The position numbers and the translations under genes are program-made. From Lachnospira multipara LB2003 (lineage in GTDB: Bacteria; Bacillota; Clostridia; Lachnospirales; Lachnospiraceae), in assembly GCF_000702205.1 (NCBI RefSeq), contig NZ_JNKW01000006.1, positions 100,553 to 164,552 of the forward strand: DNA of 64,000 bases. The letters are read 5' to 3'. The notes under the pieces are model-generated. The model was not told the DNA's origin. It worked only from the letters and a program-made list of their open reading frames with translations, and ran no database searches. Below, piece after piece: positions 9,899 to 17,055 of the stretch (its first letter is position 1; each line of letters opens with the position of its first letter).

Positions 9899-11002
9899 CT
9901 AATTCACCTTTCCATATATCTCATCAGTTAATTCTTCACAAGTTTCTACTTGTAAACTCTTAATACTATTCGATAAAACTAGCGAATACTTATCTGCAAA
10001 TTCTCCACACATATGCCCTTCTGCGTCTAAATATCCATCCTTTGAACAATCAAGTATACTTGAATCAAGCATATTAAAGTCTATAAAATTGGCATTATAT
10101 TCTTTGAAAAAATTCGACATCGTCTCGTGTACCTTATTTATATCTATTCTAGCTCTTGATTCATTAGGAATTGGCGCATAGGCGCAAATAAGTTCTATTC
10201 CATTGTCATCACAAAACTTTTTGATTTTTTCAAAGTTCTTTCTTGGAACCTTATGAACTTTTTTATCAAAATCATAAGTATGACAATCCCCGAAATTTTC
10301 ATTAAAAGGAAAATGAGGTATATAATAAAAGCCCTTTCCCATGTATGGTCCCTGACCATTCGCTTCTCTTAACTTATGAATATTACGGTTATTATTAACT
10401 GTTAATTTGTATTTAACATTATCCCTTATATAATCAGGTGAAAACTTATAATTATTTCTCATTGAAATTGCATTTCGAACATCCAATGTATTCGAATCTT
10501 CTATCATATATTTCCATTTTACATATGAATTCCATGGCAGCTGATAGTAGATAAAGGCTCTATCAAAGCCTGCACCTGTCTGATCACCTAAATAATATTG
10601 ATAATCCACATCTAAAATAACTCTTTTAATATCATTAGTTTTGGCTGCCTCTAATAGCAAATAATACGAATCCTTCACCGTTTCACCAGGAATGCATAAA
10701 TTCACAGAATTAGTATCTAGAACCTCGTCTACAACTTTTGGATCAATCGCACTTCTTCCATGACTTCCACCAAGAATAACAGTATCGAACCCAACTTCAT
10801 CTCCCATCTTAGTCCCATCTTCATTAAGGTCATAACCTCTATGAACAACGGCAAGCATGTCTTTTACATAACTTTCCCCTATCAATGAAAAATTACAAAT
10901 CCATATAAACAATCCCAAACCTAATAAAAAAATTACAGATCTTATATATAGTCTTATACCTGTTTCTTTTTTACTATCTTTTTCTAACTCTTCCTCATTC
11001 AT
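9899..11002 (-). CDS. SGNH/DltD-like membrane-anchored acyltransferase partner, copy 1
   Basis: A 367-residue protein with one N-terminal transmembrane anchor (about residues 19-40) and an extracellular SGNH-like domain. Visible catalytic-type motifs are the nucleophile block VILGGSHGRSAID (serine near residue 79) and a C-terminal DAEGHM block that supplies Asp and His. It is about half identical to the next gene upstream, so this is a tandem duplication. It ends two bases before the MBOAT start. The likely role is to take acyl groups from the MBOAT protein and place them on the glycan. Specificity, and whether both copies are active, is unknown. Confidence 0.75.
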   Translation of the reverse strand: MNEEELEKDSKKETGIRLYIRSVIFLLGLGLFIWICNFSLIGESYVKDMLAVVHRGYDLNEDGTKMGDEVGFDTVILGGSHGRSAIDPKVVDEVLDTNSVNLCIPGETVKDSYYLLLEAAKTNDIKRVILDVDYQYYLGDQTGAGFDRAFIYYQLPWNSYVKWKYMIEDSNTLDVRNAISMRNNYKFSPDYIRDNVKYKLTVNNNRNIHKLREANGQGPYMGKGFYYIPHFPFNENFGDCHTYDFDKKVHKVPRKNFEKIKKFCDDNGIELICAYAPIPNESRARIDINKVHETMSNFFKEYNANFIDFNMLDSSILDCSKDGYLDAEGHMCGEFADKYSLVLSNSIKSLQVETCEELTDEIYGKVN

Positions 11003-11059
11003 TGTTTCACCTTCTTAATTAGTAACTCTAATGCTCTATATTCTAAAGTCATAAATAAA

Positions 11060-12112
11060 TTAGCTATATAATTCTGCTAATTTTTCACTTAACAATTTAG
11101 AATAGACCTCTGCTAACTCTCCACACATATGGCCCTCTGCATCTACATAATTAGAGTAATCTGTATTAAGTTTATCTTCCTCAATGTCATTAAAATTCAA
11201 GTACACTACATCTTCCTTGTTGAAAAAATCTGACATTGTCTGATTTATCTTATCCATATGGACTTCAACACATGACTTCTTAGGAATAGGCGATGTAACT
11301 GCACATATTGTAATTCCCTTTTTATCACAAATTTCTTTAATCTTATCAAAATACTTAGCTGGCATATCATCTACTTGGTCATCATAGCAAAACGCATGTC
11401 CATCCATGTATCCACTATAAAAACTGCTCGTTTTTTCTCTATAGAAAAATCCATTGCCCTTATATGGTCCGCCGCTATCCTGTACCTGTAGCTTATAAAT
11501 ATTGCAATCATCAGATACTTTTTTAATTATATTATCCTTAATCTCACTTGGAGAATGTGTGTAAACATCTCTTTTAGAAATTGCATTTCTAAAATCAAGC
11601 TTATTCACATTTTCAAAAAGATACTTCCACTTTGTAGAAGATGTCCATGATAACTGATTATAAATAAAAGCTTCTTCAAATTGGCCTTCTGCCTGATCTC
11701 CCAAATAATATTGATAATCTGCGTCAATTATTACTCTCTTAACATCATTAGTCTTTAGAGCCTCTAATAGCAAATAGTATGAATCCTTAACAGTCTCTCC
11801 TGGAATGCATAAATTAAGGCATTTGCAATTAAGAGCCTCGTCTATATATTTAGGATTTATGGCACTTCTACCGTGACTTGCTCCAAGGATTAAAGTATCA
11901 TAACCTGTTGGATTAGTGTTATCCAATTCTTCTTGTCCATTTTGTTCAACTAAAGATTCCTTCTCATAACCATTATGAACAACTTCTAAGATGTCATGAA
12001 CATAACCCTGTCTAGCAAGGCAAAAATCGCAAAGCCCCACTAATACAACTAATCCCATAACAAAAATCACAGATAAAACTAGCGCCCTAATCTTTGCTTT
12101 CTTCTCTTCCAT
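11060..12112 (-). CDS. SGNH/DltD-like membrane-anchored acyltransferase partner, copy 2
   Basis: A 350-residue paralogue of the downstream neighbour with the same layout: an N-terminal membrane anchor (about residues 9-30), LILGASHGRSAI near residue 76, the conserved CIPGETVKDSYYLLLEA segment, and C-terminal DAEGHMCGE providing the Asp/His pair. The two paralogues are most alike in these catalytic regions and in the YQYYLGDQ segment, and diverge in the middle. The start follows AAGGTGGAAG. It lies 31 bp downstream of a GT4 gene and 57 bp upstream of copy 1, within the polysaccharide operon. Two partner proteins for one MBOAT could modify two positions or two sugars. Confidence 0.75.
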   Translation of the reverse strand: MEEKKAKIRALVLSVIFVMGLVVLVGLCDFCLARQGYVHDILEVVHNGYEKESLVEQNGQEELDNTNPTGYDTLILGASHGRSAINPKYIDEALNCKCLNLCIPGETVKDSYYLLLEALKTNDVKRVIIDADYQYYLGDQAEGQFEEAFIYNQLSWTSSTKWKYLFENVNKLDFRNAISKRDVYTHSPSEIKDNIIKKVSDDCNIYKLQVQDSGGPYKGNGFFYREKTSSFYSGYMDGHAFCYDDQVDDMPAKYFDKIKEICDKKGITICAVTSPIPKKSCVEVHMDKINQTMSDFFNKEDVVYLNFNDIEEDKLNTDYSNYVDAEGHMCGELAEVYSKLLSEKLAELYS

Positions 12113-12143
12113 CTTCTTCCACCTTTTATTTTTACTTTATCTT

Positions 12144-13562
12144 TTACTGCTTATTAGCTGAAATCTCATCAATTCTTTTCCTAACCAATTTACTAACATT
12201 GCCATAAGAAATGTGCTCTCTTGCATAAGCATAGGCATTATCCTTAATTCGATTGTAATAAGCCTTGTCATAAACTAATTTTTTCATATAAGCTGCTGCC
12301 TGATTCACATTAGCATCGGCCCACTTATATCCCTTCTTAAATGGATCTAGGTCTCTATCAAGTTCAATAAGCTTAGCATCAACCATACAAGCAACATCTG
12401 GATTCATAAATTCCACATTACCAGACCAGTTAGTAGCAATTGTTGGTGTGCCAAGATACATAGCTTCAGCCATAACAAGGCCAAAACCTTCAGCTCTATG
12501 AAGAGAAACATATGCATCTACACACTCAATTAATGAATTCATCTCTTCCTTACCAGATGTGCCCTTAATAATATACACGTTCTCCTGTTCTTCTTTAGTA
12601 AGCACTGATGCAAGTATATCTGCGTCTTTTTCAGATAATTCAGGTTCACTAATCTTAATTACAAGCCCAACTCCATTATAAGAATTTGACTTGCCACCAA
12701 GTACAGTACCTTCCTTAATCGCCTCTCTAATCTGTGCATCAATAATATTCCCATAATGCCCATTAGCAGTATCTTCTGTTTCATTAGTTAAAAAAGCCTC
12801 TTTAAATGCCTTAATTGCAGCAAGAGGATTCTTTCGCTCCATTACACTGCCGCTAGAAAAACTTACCATAAATAAGAACTTATCTTCAGGTAGGCCAAAG
12901 TACTTTCTATCACAGTTACTATCTGTCTTTAGCTCAATACAATGAGGCACTGTCATAACTGGTTTATCAGTATATTTTCTAAGGACATTTGATACGAATT
13001 CTGATGGTGTCCAAACTTCATCAACTAAGTTAAAGGCTGGCAACCATTCCTCTGGAAAATCTTCCACTTCCCAAGCCCAAAAACCTATATTATAGTGTCT
13101 GTCCCACATTTCTTTACCCATATTCATATAAGCTAAGGTAAATTCTGATGCGTTAACATCTATTAAATTAATTCCGTAAGGCATCTTATCTAGACTTACC
13201 TTACCGCCATTTTTTCCATCTTCATTAATTACTTCGCTTGCATACTCTGTATTAGTTCTTGATCCTCCTGGTGGAACAAAAAAATCCCTAATGACATAAG
13301 GAATCTCCCCAGTCTTTAATAGCTTTGCTGCTATTCTTGCGCTCTGACCAAGGCCATTATCTCCTTTAATATTACCTACTAAATTAACTCCATAAGGAAA
13401 GCTTTCTGGTTCATATGGTAAAAAGCCTTCTGCTGCCACGTTGGCACTGGCTTTATTAACAACCGATGCTTTCATTCTACTTAAAACCTTCATTGGAACA
13501 ACCTTTGTAACAACTGGTCTAAGGCCTTCTCCAAGCTTTAAAATCATACTTTCTAAGCTCAT
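12144..13562 (-). CDS. Family 4 glycosyltransferase
   Basis: A 472-residue GT-B (GT4) enzyme and apparently the first gene of the long minus-strand polysaccharide operon. The C-terminal donor domain shows the EX7E-type motif in HRAEGFGLVMAEAMYLGTP near residues 355-374, followed by ATNWSGNVEF. The N-terminal domain has GNIKGDNGLGQSARI, a glycine-rich start, near residue 63. There is no signal peptide, so it acts in the cytoplasm. The ATG has GGAGAGAAAT upstream. The roughly 300-bp leader between this gene and the next upstream transcript holds a strong hairpin array. Donor sugar unknown. Confidence 0.87.
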   Translation of the reverse strand: MSLESMILKLGEGLRPVVTKVVPMKVLSRMKASVVNKASANVAAEGFLPYEPESFPYGVNLVGNIKGDNGLGQSARIAAKLLKTGEIPYVIRDFFVPPGGSRTNTEYASEVINEDGKNGGKVSLDKMPYGINLIDVNASEFTLAYMNMGKEMWDRHYNIGFWAWEVEDFPEEWLPAFNLVDEVWTPSEFVSNVLRKYTDKPVMTVPHCIELKTDSNCDRKYFGLPEDKFLFMVSFSSGSVMERKNPLAAIKAFKEAFLTNETEDTANGHYGNIIDAQIREAIKEGTVLGGKSNSYNGVGLVIKISEPELSEKDADILASVLTKEEQENVYIIKGTSGKEEMNSLIECVDAYVSLHRAEGFGLVMAEAMYLGTPTIATNWSGNVEFMNPDVACMVDAKLIELDRDLDPFKKGYKWADANVNQAAAYMKKLVYDKAYYNRIKDNAYAYAREHISYGNVSKLVRKRIDEISANKQ

Positions 13563-13599
13563 ATTTCTCTCCTACTATTTATGATCAACTCATTATGTC

Positions 13600-13724
13600 A
13601 AGACTCGCTCGCGAGTCTTGCGCGCCGGATTCGGGTCTGATTCAGCAGACAAATTCCTGTCCGAATCCGTGCGCATCCTCGCGGAGCGTTTAACTCAGTC
13701 GGAGCTTGTACTCCGACTGAGTTA
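13600..13724. repeat. Array of three strong palindromes ahead of the polysaccharide operon
   Basis: Three consecutive GC-rich inverted repeats lie in the 297-bp gap upstream of the GT4 gene at 13562. Hairpin 1 is 13600-13619, with perfect 9-bp arms (AAGACTCGC) and a 2-base loop. Hairpin 2 is 13620-13674, with outer arms GCGC plus CGGATTCGG pairing with CCGAATCCG plus GCGC and an inner GTCTG/CAGAC stem. Hairpin 3 is 13691-13724, with perfect 14-bp arms beginning TAACTCAGTCGGAG. No U-tract follows on either strand, so these are not simple terminators. They could be a structured leader, protein-binding sites or a mobile palindromic repeat. Confidence 0.75.
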
Positions 13725-13792
13725 ATGTTTACCATCAAAACATCTGATATCATATCATATTATGGATTTTTTAACCACATAATTAATTATAG

Positions 13793-13846
13793 AAAAAGCT
13801 ATAGACTAATAAGATTAAATCTTATTTAGCCTATAGCTTTAAACTA
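13793..13846 (-). terminator. Terminator repeat, copy A (downstream of the GT4 gene)
   Basis: Arms AAAGCTATAG (13795-13804) and CTATAGCTTT (13831-13840) enclose an inner AATAAGATT/AATCTTATT stem. Read on the minus strand this follows the stop of the GT4 gene at 13860. Nearly the same sequence recurs at 15714 and 16412, where it follows two copies of an unrelated small membrane gene. Confidence 0.75.
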
Positions 13847-13859
13847 TTTATTCCACTCT

Positions 13860-14978
13860 TTATTTCCTAGTATCTGTAATCTTTACCATACCTGTACAAA
13901 TCTCGATAAACTCAGATACAACCAATCCTAATTTATCTGGCGAATATCTTGCTAATACTTTTTTGTATTCTCTAGAATCCACCATAGAATTGTAATCTAA
14001 CATAGCATCTGATAAATTCTCAATTTGACCTTTCTCTGTAGTGTTTAATTCAAATCTATTAACGCAGTCACCAACTATTTCATCAAAAATAGGTAAATTA
14101 CTCACTATAATAGGCTTGTTAAACTTCATTAATTCAAGTACCGGCATACCAAAGCCCTCGGCTTTAGATGGGAAAAGGTAACAGCTACATTTACTATACA
14201 ATTCCTCTTTCTTAGCTGGCTTAACATAATTAAGATATGTTATTCCATCAACCTTTCTTTTTGTCTCTTTAAGAAGGTCTGCAATATCGTCTTCCTGCAT
14301 CTTACCTGCTAAAATAAGTGGCTTTTTACCGCCCTTCTCCTTATATCGCACATAACTTTTAAGTAGAAGGTCAACGCCCTTTCTCTTCTCCATATTTCCA
14401 ACATAAAGAAAATAACCTTCATCCTTAATTACTGGTTTCTTTTTTAATGGATTAGAAATAATATATCCATTACAGCATGCAATTTTTCTAGCTTCAGGGA
14501 AAATTCTCTCTGTAGTTTTTCTAGTTTGCTCTGAGTTATAGAGAATCATGTCCGTAAATTTCAATGTCTTCTTTAAATAATGTTTAAAATAAATACTATA
14601 GATTTTTCCAAAATATTCCACGTAATCAATCGGGAACATATCATGAATTGTAATCATAACTTTAAAATTTCCCTTTGGTCTAATTGGAATATTAGTATTA
14701 ACTTCCCAGAAAATATCTGGCTTTATTTCATCTAACACAAGCTTTATCCAAGTAAAATAGTTGTAAACTCCAGCACTTCTATAAACCTGCTTTCCCATCT
14801 TAAGCACCCTGATCCCCTGCTCTTCAAAATGCTTTATATTATCGCTTTGTGCCACATCTGTAAGTAATATCCACTCAAATTCTGGGTATTTAATTAGTTC
14901 TAATAAAAAATCGTTAAGATACATTCCTACGCCACTAGGTCTTGAACCTAGAGTTCTTGCATCTACCGCTATTCTCAT
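13860..14978 (-). CDS. Family 4 glycosyltransferase
   Basis: A 372-residue GT-B enzyme of the GT4 mannosyltransferase-like group. The start MRIAVDARTLGSRPSGVGMYL is the glycine-rich acceptor-domain opening. The donor domain has YFLYVGNMEKRKGVDLLL near residue 193 and the EX7E block PSKAEGFGMPVLELMKFNKP near 273-292. A GGAGGATTTAAA ribosome binding site precedes the ATG. It is transcribed toward the polysaccharide operon but is separated from it by terminator repeat A and the palindrome array, so it is probably its own unit, perhaps with the GtrA gene 69 bp upstream. Confidence 0.88.
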   Translation of the reverse strand: MRIAVDARTLGSRPSGVGMYLNDFLLELIKYPEFEWILLTDVAQSDNIKHFEEQGIRVLKMGKQVYRSAGVYNYFTWIKLVLDEIKPDIFWEVNTNIPIRPKGNFKVMITIHDMFPIDYVEYFGKIYSIYFKHYLKKTLKFTDMILYNSEQTRKTTERIFPEARKIACCNGYIISNPLKKKPVIKDEGYFLYVGNMEKRKGVDLLLKSYVRYKEKGGKKPLILAGKMQEDDIADLLKETKRKVDGITYLNYVKPAKKEELYSKCSCYLFPSKAEGFGMPVLELMKFNKPIIVSNLPIFDEIVGDCVNRFELNTTEKGQIENLSDAMLDYNSMVDSREYKKVLARYSPDKLGLVVSEFIEICTGMVKITDTRK

Positions 14979-15047
14979 TTTAAATCCTCCCGGACCCTTC
15001 GTTCCTTTAAAAAGCGAATCTAATACACTAGATTAAATTTGCTATAT

Positions 15048-15512
15048 TTAGTTCTTCTTAAACACAAAAATCTTGCTTATAACATAGTTTAACACGATAA
15101 TAATAATCTGAGCCACTAATTTTACAATCATTGAATTGAAATGAAGCAATGTATCAAACACTAGAATTATAGCCTCTTCAACTACTAATGTTGCAAGACG
15201 ACCTGTATAAAACTTTACCATCTCAGCTAACACAGCCTTAGCGCCCTTAGCCTTTGAATCAAAAACCCAAATTTTATTAGTGATATATGCAAATGTTACA
15301 GCAAAAATCCATGAAATAATATTGGCAATTAAAACATTAATTCCGCATATCTTATAAGCCACATAATAACTGGCAATGCTCACAACTGTTGTTAATCCAC
15401 CAAAGAACAAATAAAGTAAAACTTCCTTATTCTTAAAATAAAATGGGCCAAGTGGTCCCCAAATCTTAGCTGACATTATTCTATCAAAAATGTCCTTATC
15501 CTTCTTTTCCAT
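15048..15512 (-). CDS. GtrA-family membrane protein
   Basis: A 154-residue protein with four hydrophobic helices (about residues 27-48, 55-75, 95-120 and 125-148). It has the GtrA signatures LLYLFFGGLTTVVSIASYY and FAYITNKIWVFDSK. GtrA-like proteins are thought to flip undecaprenyl-phosphate-linked sugars or to help membrane glycosyltransferases. The nearby GT4 gene on the same strand fits a role in surface glycan assembly. AGGATT precedes the ATG. Confidence 0.88.
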   Translation of the reverse strand: MEKKDKDIFDRIMSAKIWGPLGPFYFKNKEVLLYLFFGGLTTVVSIASYYVAYKICGINVLIANIISWIFAVTFAYITNKIWVFDSKAKGAKAVLAEMVKFYTGRLATLVVEEAIILVFDTLLHFNSMIVKLVAQIIIIVLNYVISKIFVFKKN

Positions 15513-15713
15513 AATCCTACTAAGCCAAAACTAATTGGCTGCCTTTCTTATTCATAATAGCTTTTAGAAAGCCCTAGAGCTTTCCTTTTAATTGATTTTT
15601 ATTTCATCCACAAAGTGCAGACTTCCTTATTTTACCATTTATGATATATAAGTCAATTATTTGGATACTATAGCTAAGGCTCCTTACTTTCTTCGCTAAA
15701 TTTTATACAGAAA

Positions 15714-15767
15714 AAACTATAGACTAATAAGATTTAATCTTATTTAGCCTATAGCTTTAAACTATTT
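15714..15767 (-). terminator. Terminator repeat, copy B
   Basis: A copy of the 54-bp hairpin seen at 13793 and 16412: ACTATAG on one arm, CTATAGCTTT at 15751-15760 on the other, with the inner AATAAGATT/AATCTTATT stem. One arm has lost a G. Its upstream flank (GCTAAATTTTATACAG) is also shared with copy C, so copies B and C belong to a larger duplication that includes the small membrane gene. The repeat overlaps the end of the pseudogene at 15762. Confidence 0.7.
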
Positions 15768-16318
15768 TTTCCTCTTTAAATACTTATAAATATTAAATAG
15801 TCCATCTTTCTCTTCAAATGAAATGTGCTTTCTATTTAAAATACCTATAAATATAGGAGCTTGTTCTTCTCCTATTTTTAACACTCTAACATTATTATCA
15901 ACAATAAAAAAGAAAAACAACTCATGATACTTAATCACATGATTAACTTCTCTTAGTTTCAAAATACATTCGCCATCATCTAAAATTTCGTCATTAACTA
16001 TTTCTCTTTTACTACATGTTGATTTTTGCCAAATTATTTTATTAAGTTTTTTTCAAATTTTTGTTTTAAATATATATATGCTATGTATAATATTAAATAT
16101 GAAAACATTGTAATTATACAAAGTATAGATAAAATATGAAAACCTAAACGATAAATCAAAATTGAAAATATAAAAGAAATCGGTAAACCAATATAAGTAA
16201 GCTTTCCTAGATTTCTCGTTTTTGTTAGCCCAACCTTTTCAGGAATAAGATTTTCTACGCTAAAAATTTTTTCCAATTCTACCCTATCAGAATCCGTCAG
16301 TCTATCTTCTAAAATCAT
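15762..16318 (-). pseudogene. Frameshifted orphan copy of the YcxB-like partner gene
   Basis: A second copy of the small membrane gene at 16465-17031, broken by one frameshift. The first 94 codons (ATG at 16318 after GGAGGTGG) encode MILEDRL and two transmembrane helices, matching MIIDERV and the helices of the intact copy. The frame ends just after a run of seven A residues near 16047-16055 (minus strand). One extra A would restore the frame through WQKSTCSKREI (intact copy WNNLSYSKIEV) and into the 66-residue C-terminal part, VIKYHE..KIGEEQAPIFIGILN (intact copy VIKYHN..KIGEKQALEFIDILN). It has no partner large gene of its own. It could be a dead gene, a phase-variable tract, or a sequencing or assembly error in a homopolymer. 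Confidence 0.8.
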
Positions 16319-16323
16319 ATTCC

Positions 16324-16350
16324 ACCTCCACTTATGTATATATTTTGTAA
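16324..16350 (-). promoter_or_regulatory. Duplicated upstream region: RBS and AT-rich promoter-like block
   Basis: The block just upstream of the orphan small gene reads, on the minus strand, TTACAAAATATATACATAAG followed by a GGAGG ribosome binding site. Nearly the same block precedes the large gene of cassette 1 at about 19190-19216. So the orphan partner gene sits where a large gene would normally start. TATATA is a plausible -10 element. A -35 is not clear. Confidence 0.6.
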
Positions 16351-16411
16351 GTATACACTTTACACATTTATAAATTATAACACTTATATATAAATATGCT
16401 AAATTTTATAC

Positions 16412-16466
16412 AGTAAAAGCTATAGACTAATAAGATTAAATCTTATTTAGCCTATAGCTTTAAACT
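16412..16466 (-). terminator. Terminator repeat, copy C
   Basis: Arms AAAAGCTATAG and CTATAGCTTT (16452-16461) with the inner AATAAGATT/AATCTTATT stem and a TTTT run. It follows the stop of the intact YcxB-like gene of cassette 1. It is nearly identical to copy B behind the orphan copy and to copy A behind the GT4 gene. Confidence 0.75.
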
Positions 16467-17031
16467 ATTTTTTCTTCTTTAAATACTTATTAAAATTAAA
16501 CGGTTCATTTTTCTCTTCAAATAAAATATTCTTTTTATTTAAAATATCTATAAATTCTAGAGCTTGTTTTTCTCCTATTTTAACAGCACCTATAATATCC
16601 CTATCCGTCAAAAAAAAGAATATATTATGATACTTAATAACCATTTCTATTATTTTAAAATCAATAACAGAAACTCCATCTCCCATAACAGCATCATCTG
16701 TCACTTCAATTTTACTATAAGATAGATTATTCCAAGCAAAATTATGTATATTTTTTTCTTTTTTTTCAACTCTTACTTTATACAGTATTTGTATTATAAA
16801 AATATAAAGGCAAGCTACAAAGCCTAATATTGCCATAGAATAGTCTTTATAGAAGCACAATAATAAAGATAATAAAAAAGATAATAAAAATAATATTGGA
16901 GTCAATATATAAATCACTCTCTTTATAAATTTCCTTGTTTTACGAGTACAAAATGGTATCATATCCTCTAATAAAAGTAACTTTTCTACCTCTATTCTTT
17001 CATAATCCGAAACTCTCTCATCTATAATCAT
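16465..17031 (-). CDS. YcxB-like two-TM membrane protein, partner of cassette 1
   Basis: About 188 residues from the ATG at 17031. An in-frame ATG at 17040 lies too close to the GAGAGG ribosome binding site. A short charged N-terminus is followed by two transmembrane helices (about residues 37-58 and 64-86) and a cytoplasmic domain of about 100 residues ending in lysines. The layout resembles YcxB-like proteins, whose function is unknown. It follows the large peptidoglycan-binding/DUF1906 gene by 24 bp and has analogues in the same place in cassettes 2 and 3. Given that pairing and the degenerate second copy next door, an immunity-type role is my inference. No catalytic motif is visible. Confidence 0.65.
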   Translation of the reverse strand: MIIDERVSDYERIEVEKLLLLEDMIPFCTRKTRKFIKRVIYILTPILFLLSFLLSLLLCFYKDYSMAILGFVACLYIFIIQILYKVRVEKKEKNIHNFAWNNLSYSKIEVTDDAVMGDGVSVIDFKIIEMVIKYHNIFFFLTDRDIIGAVKIGEKQALEFIDILNKKNILFEEKNEPFNFNKYLKKKK

Positions 17032-17055
17032 ATTCTTCATTCCTCTCTATTATCT

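Noticed and set aside
8316..12112. dlt operon for D-alanylation of teichoic acids
   Set aside because: There is no DltA ligase or DltC carrier protein, and the neighbours are polysaccharide glycosyltransferases, so O-acetylation fits better.
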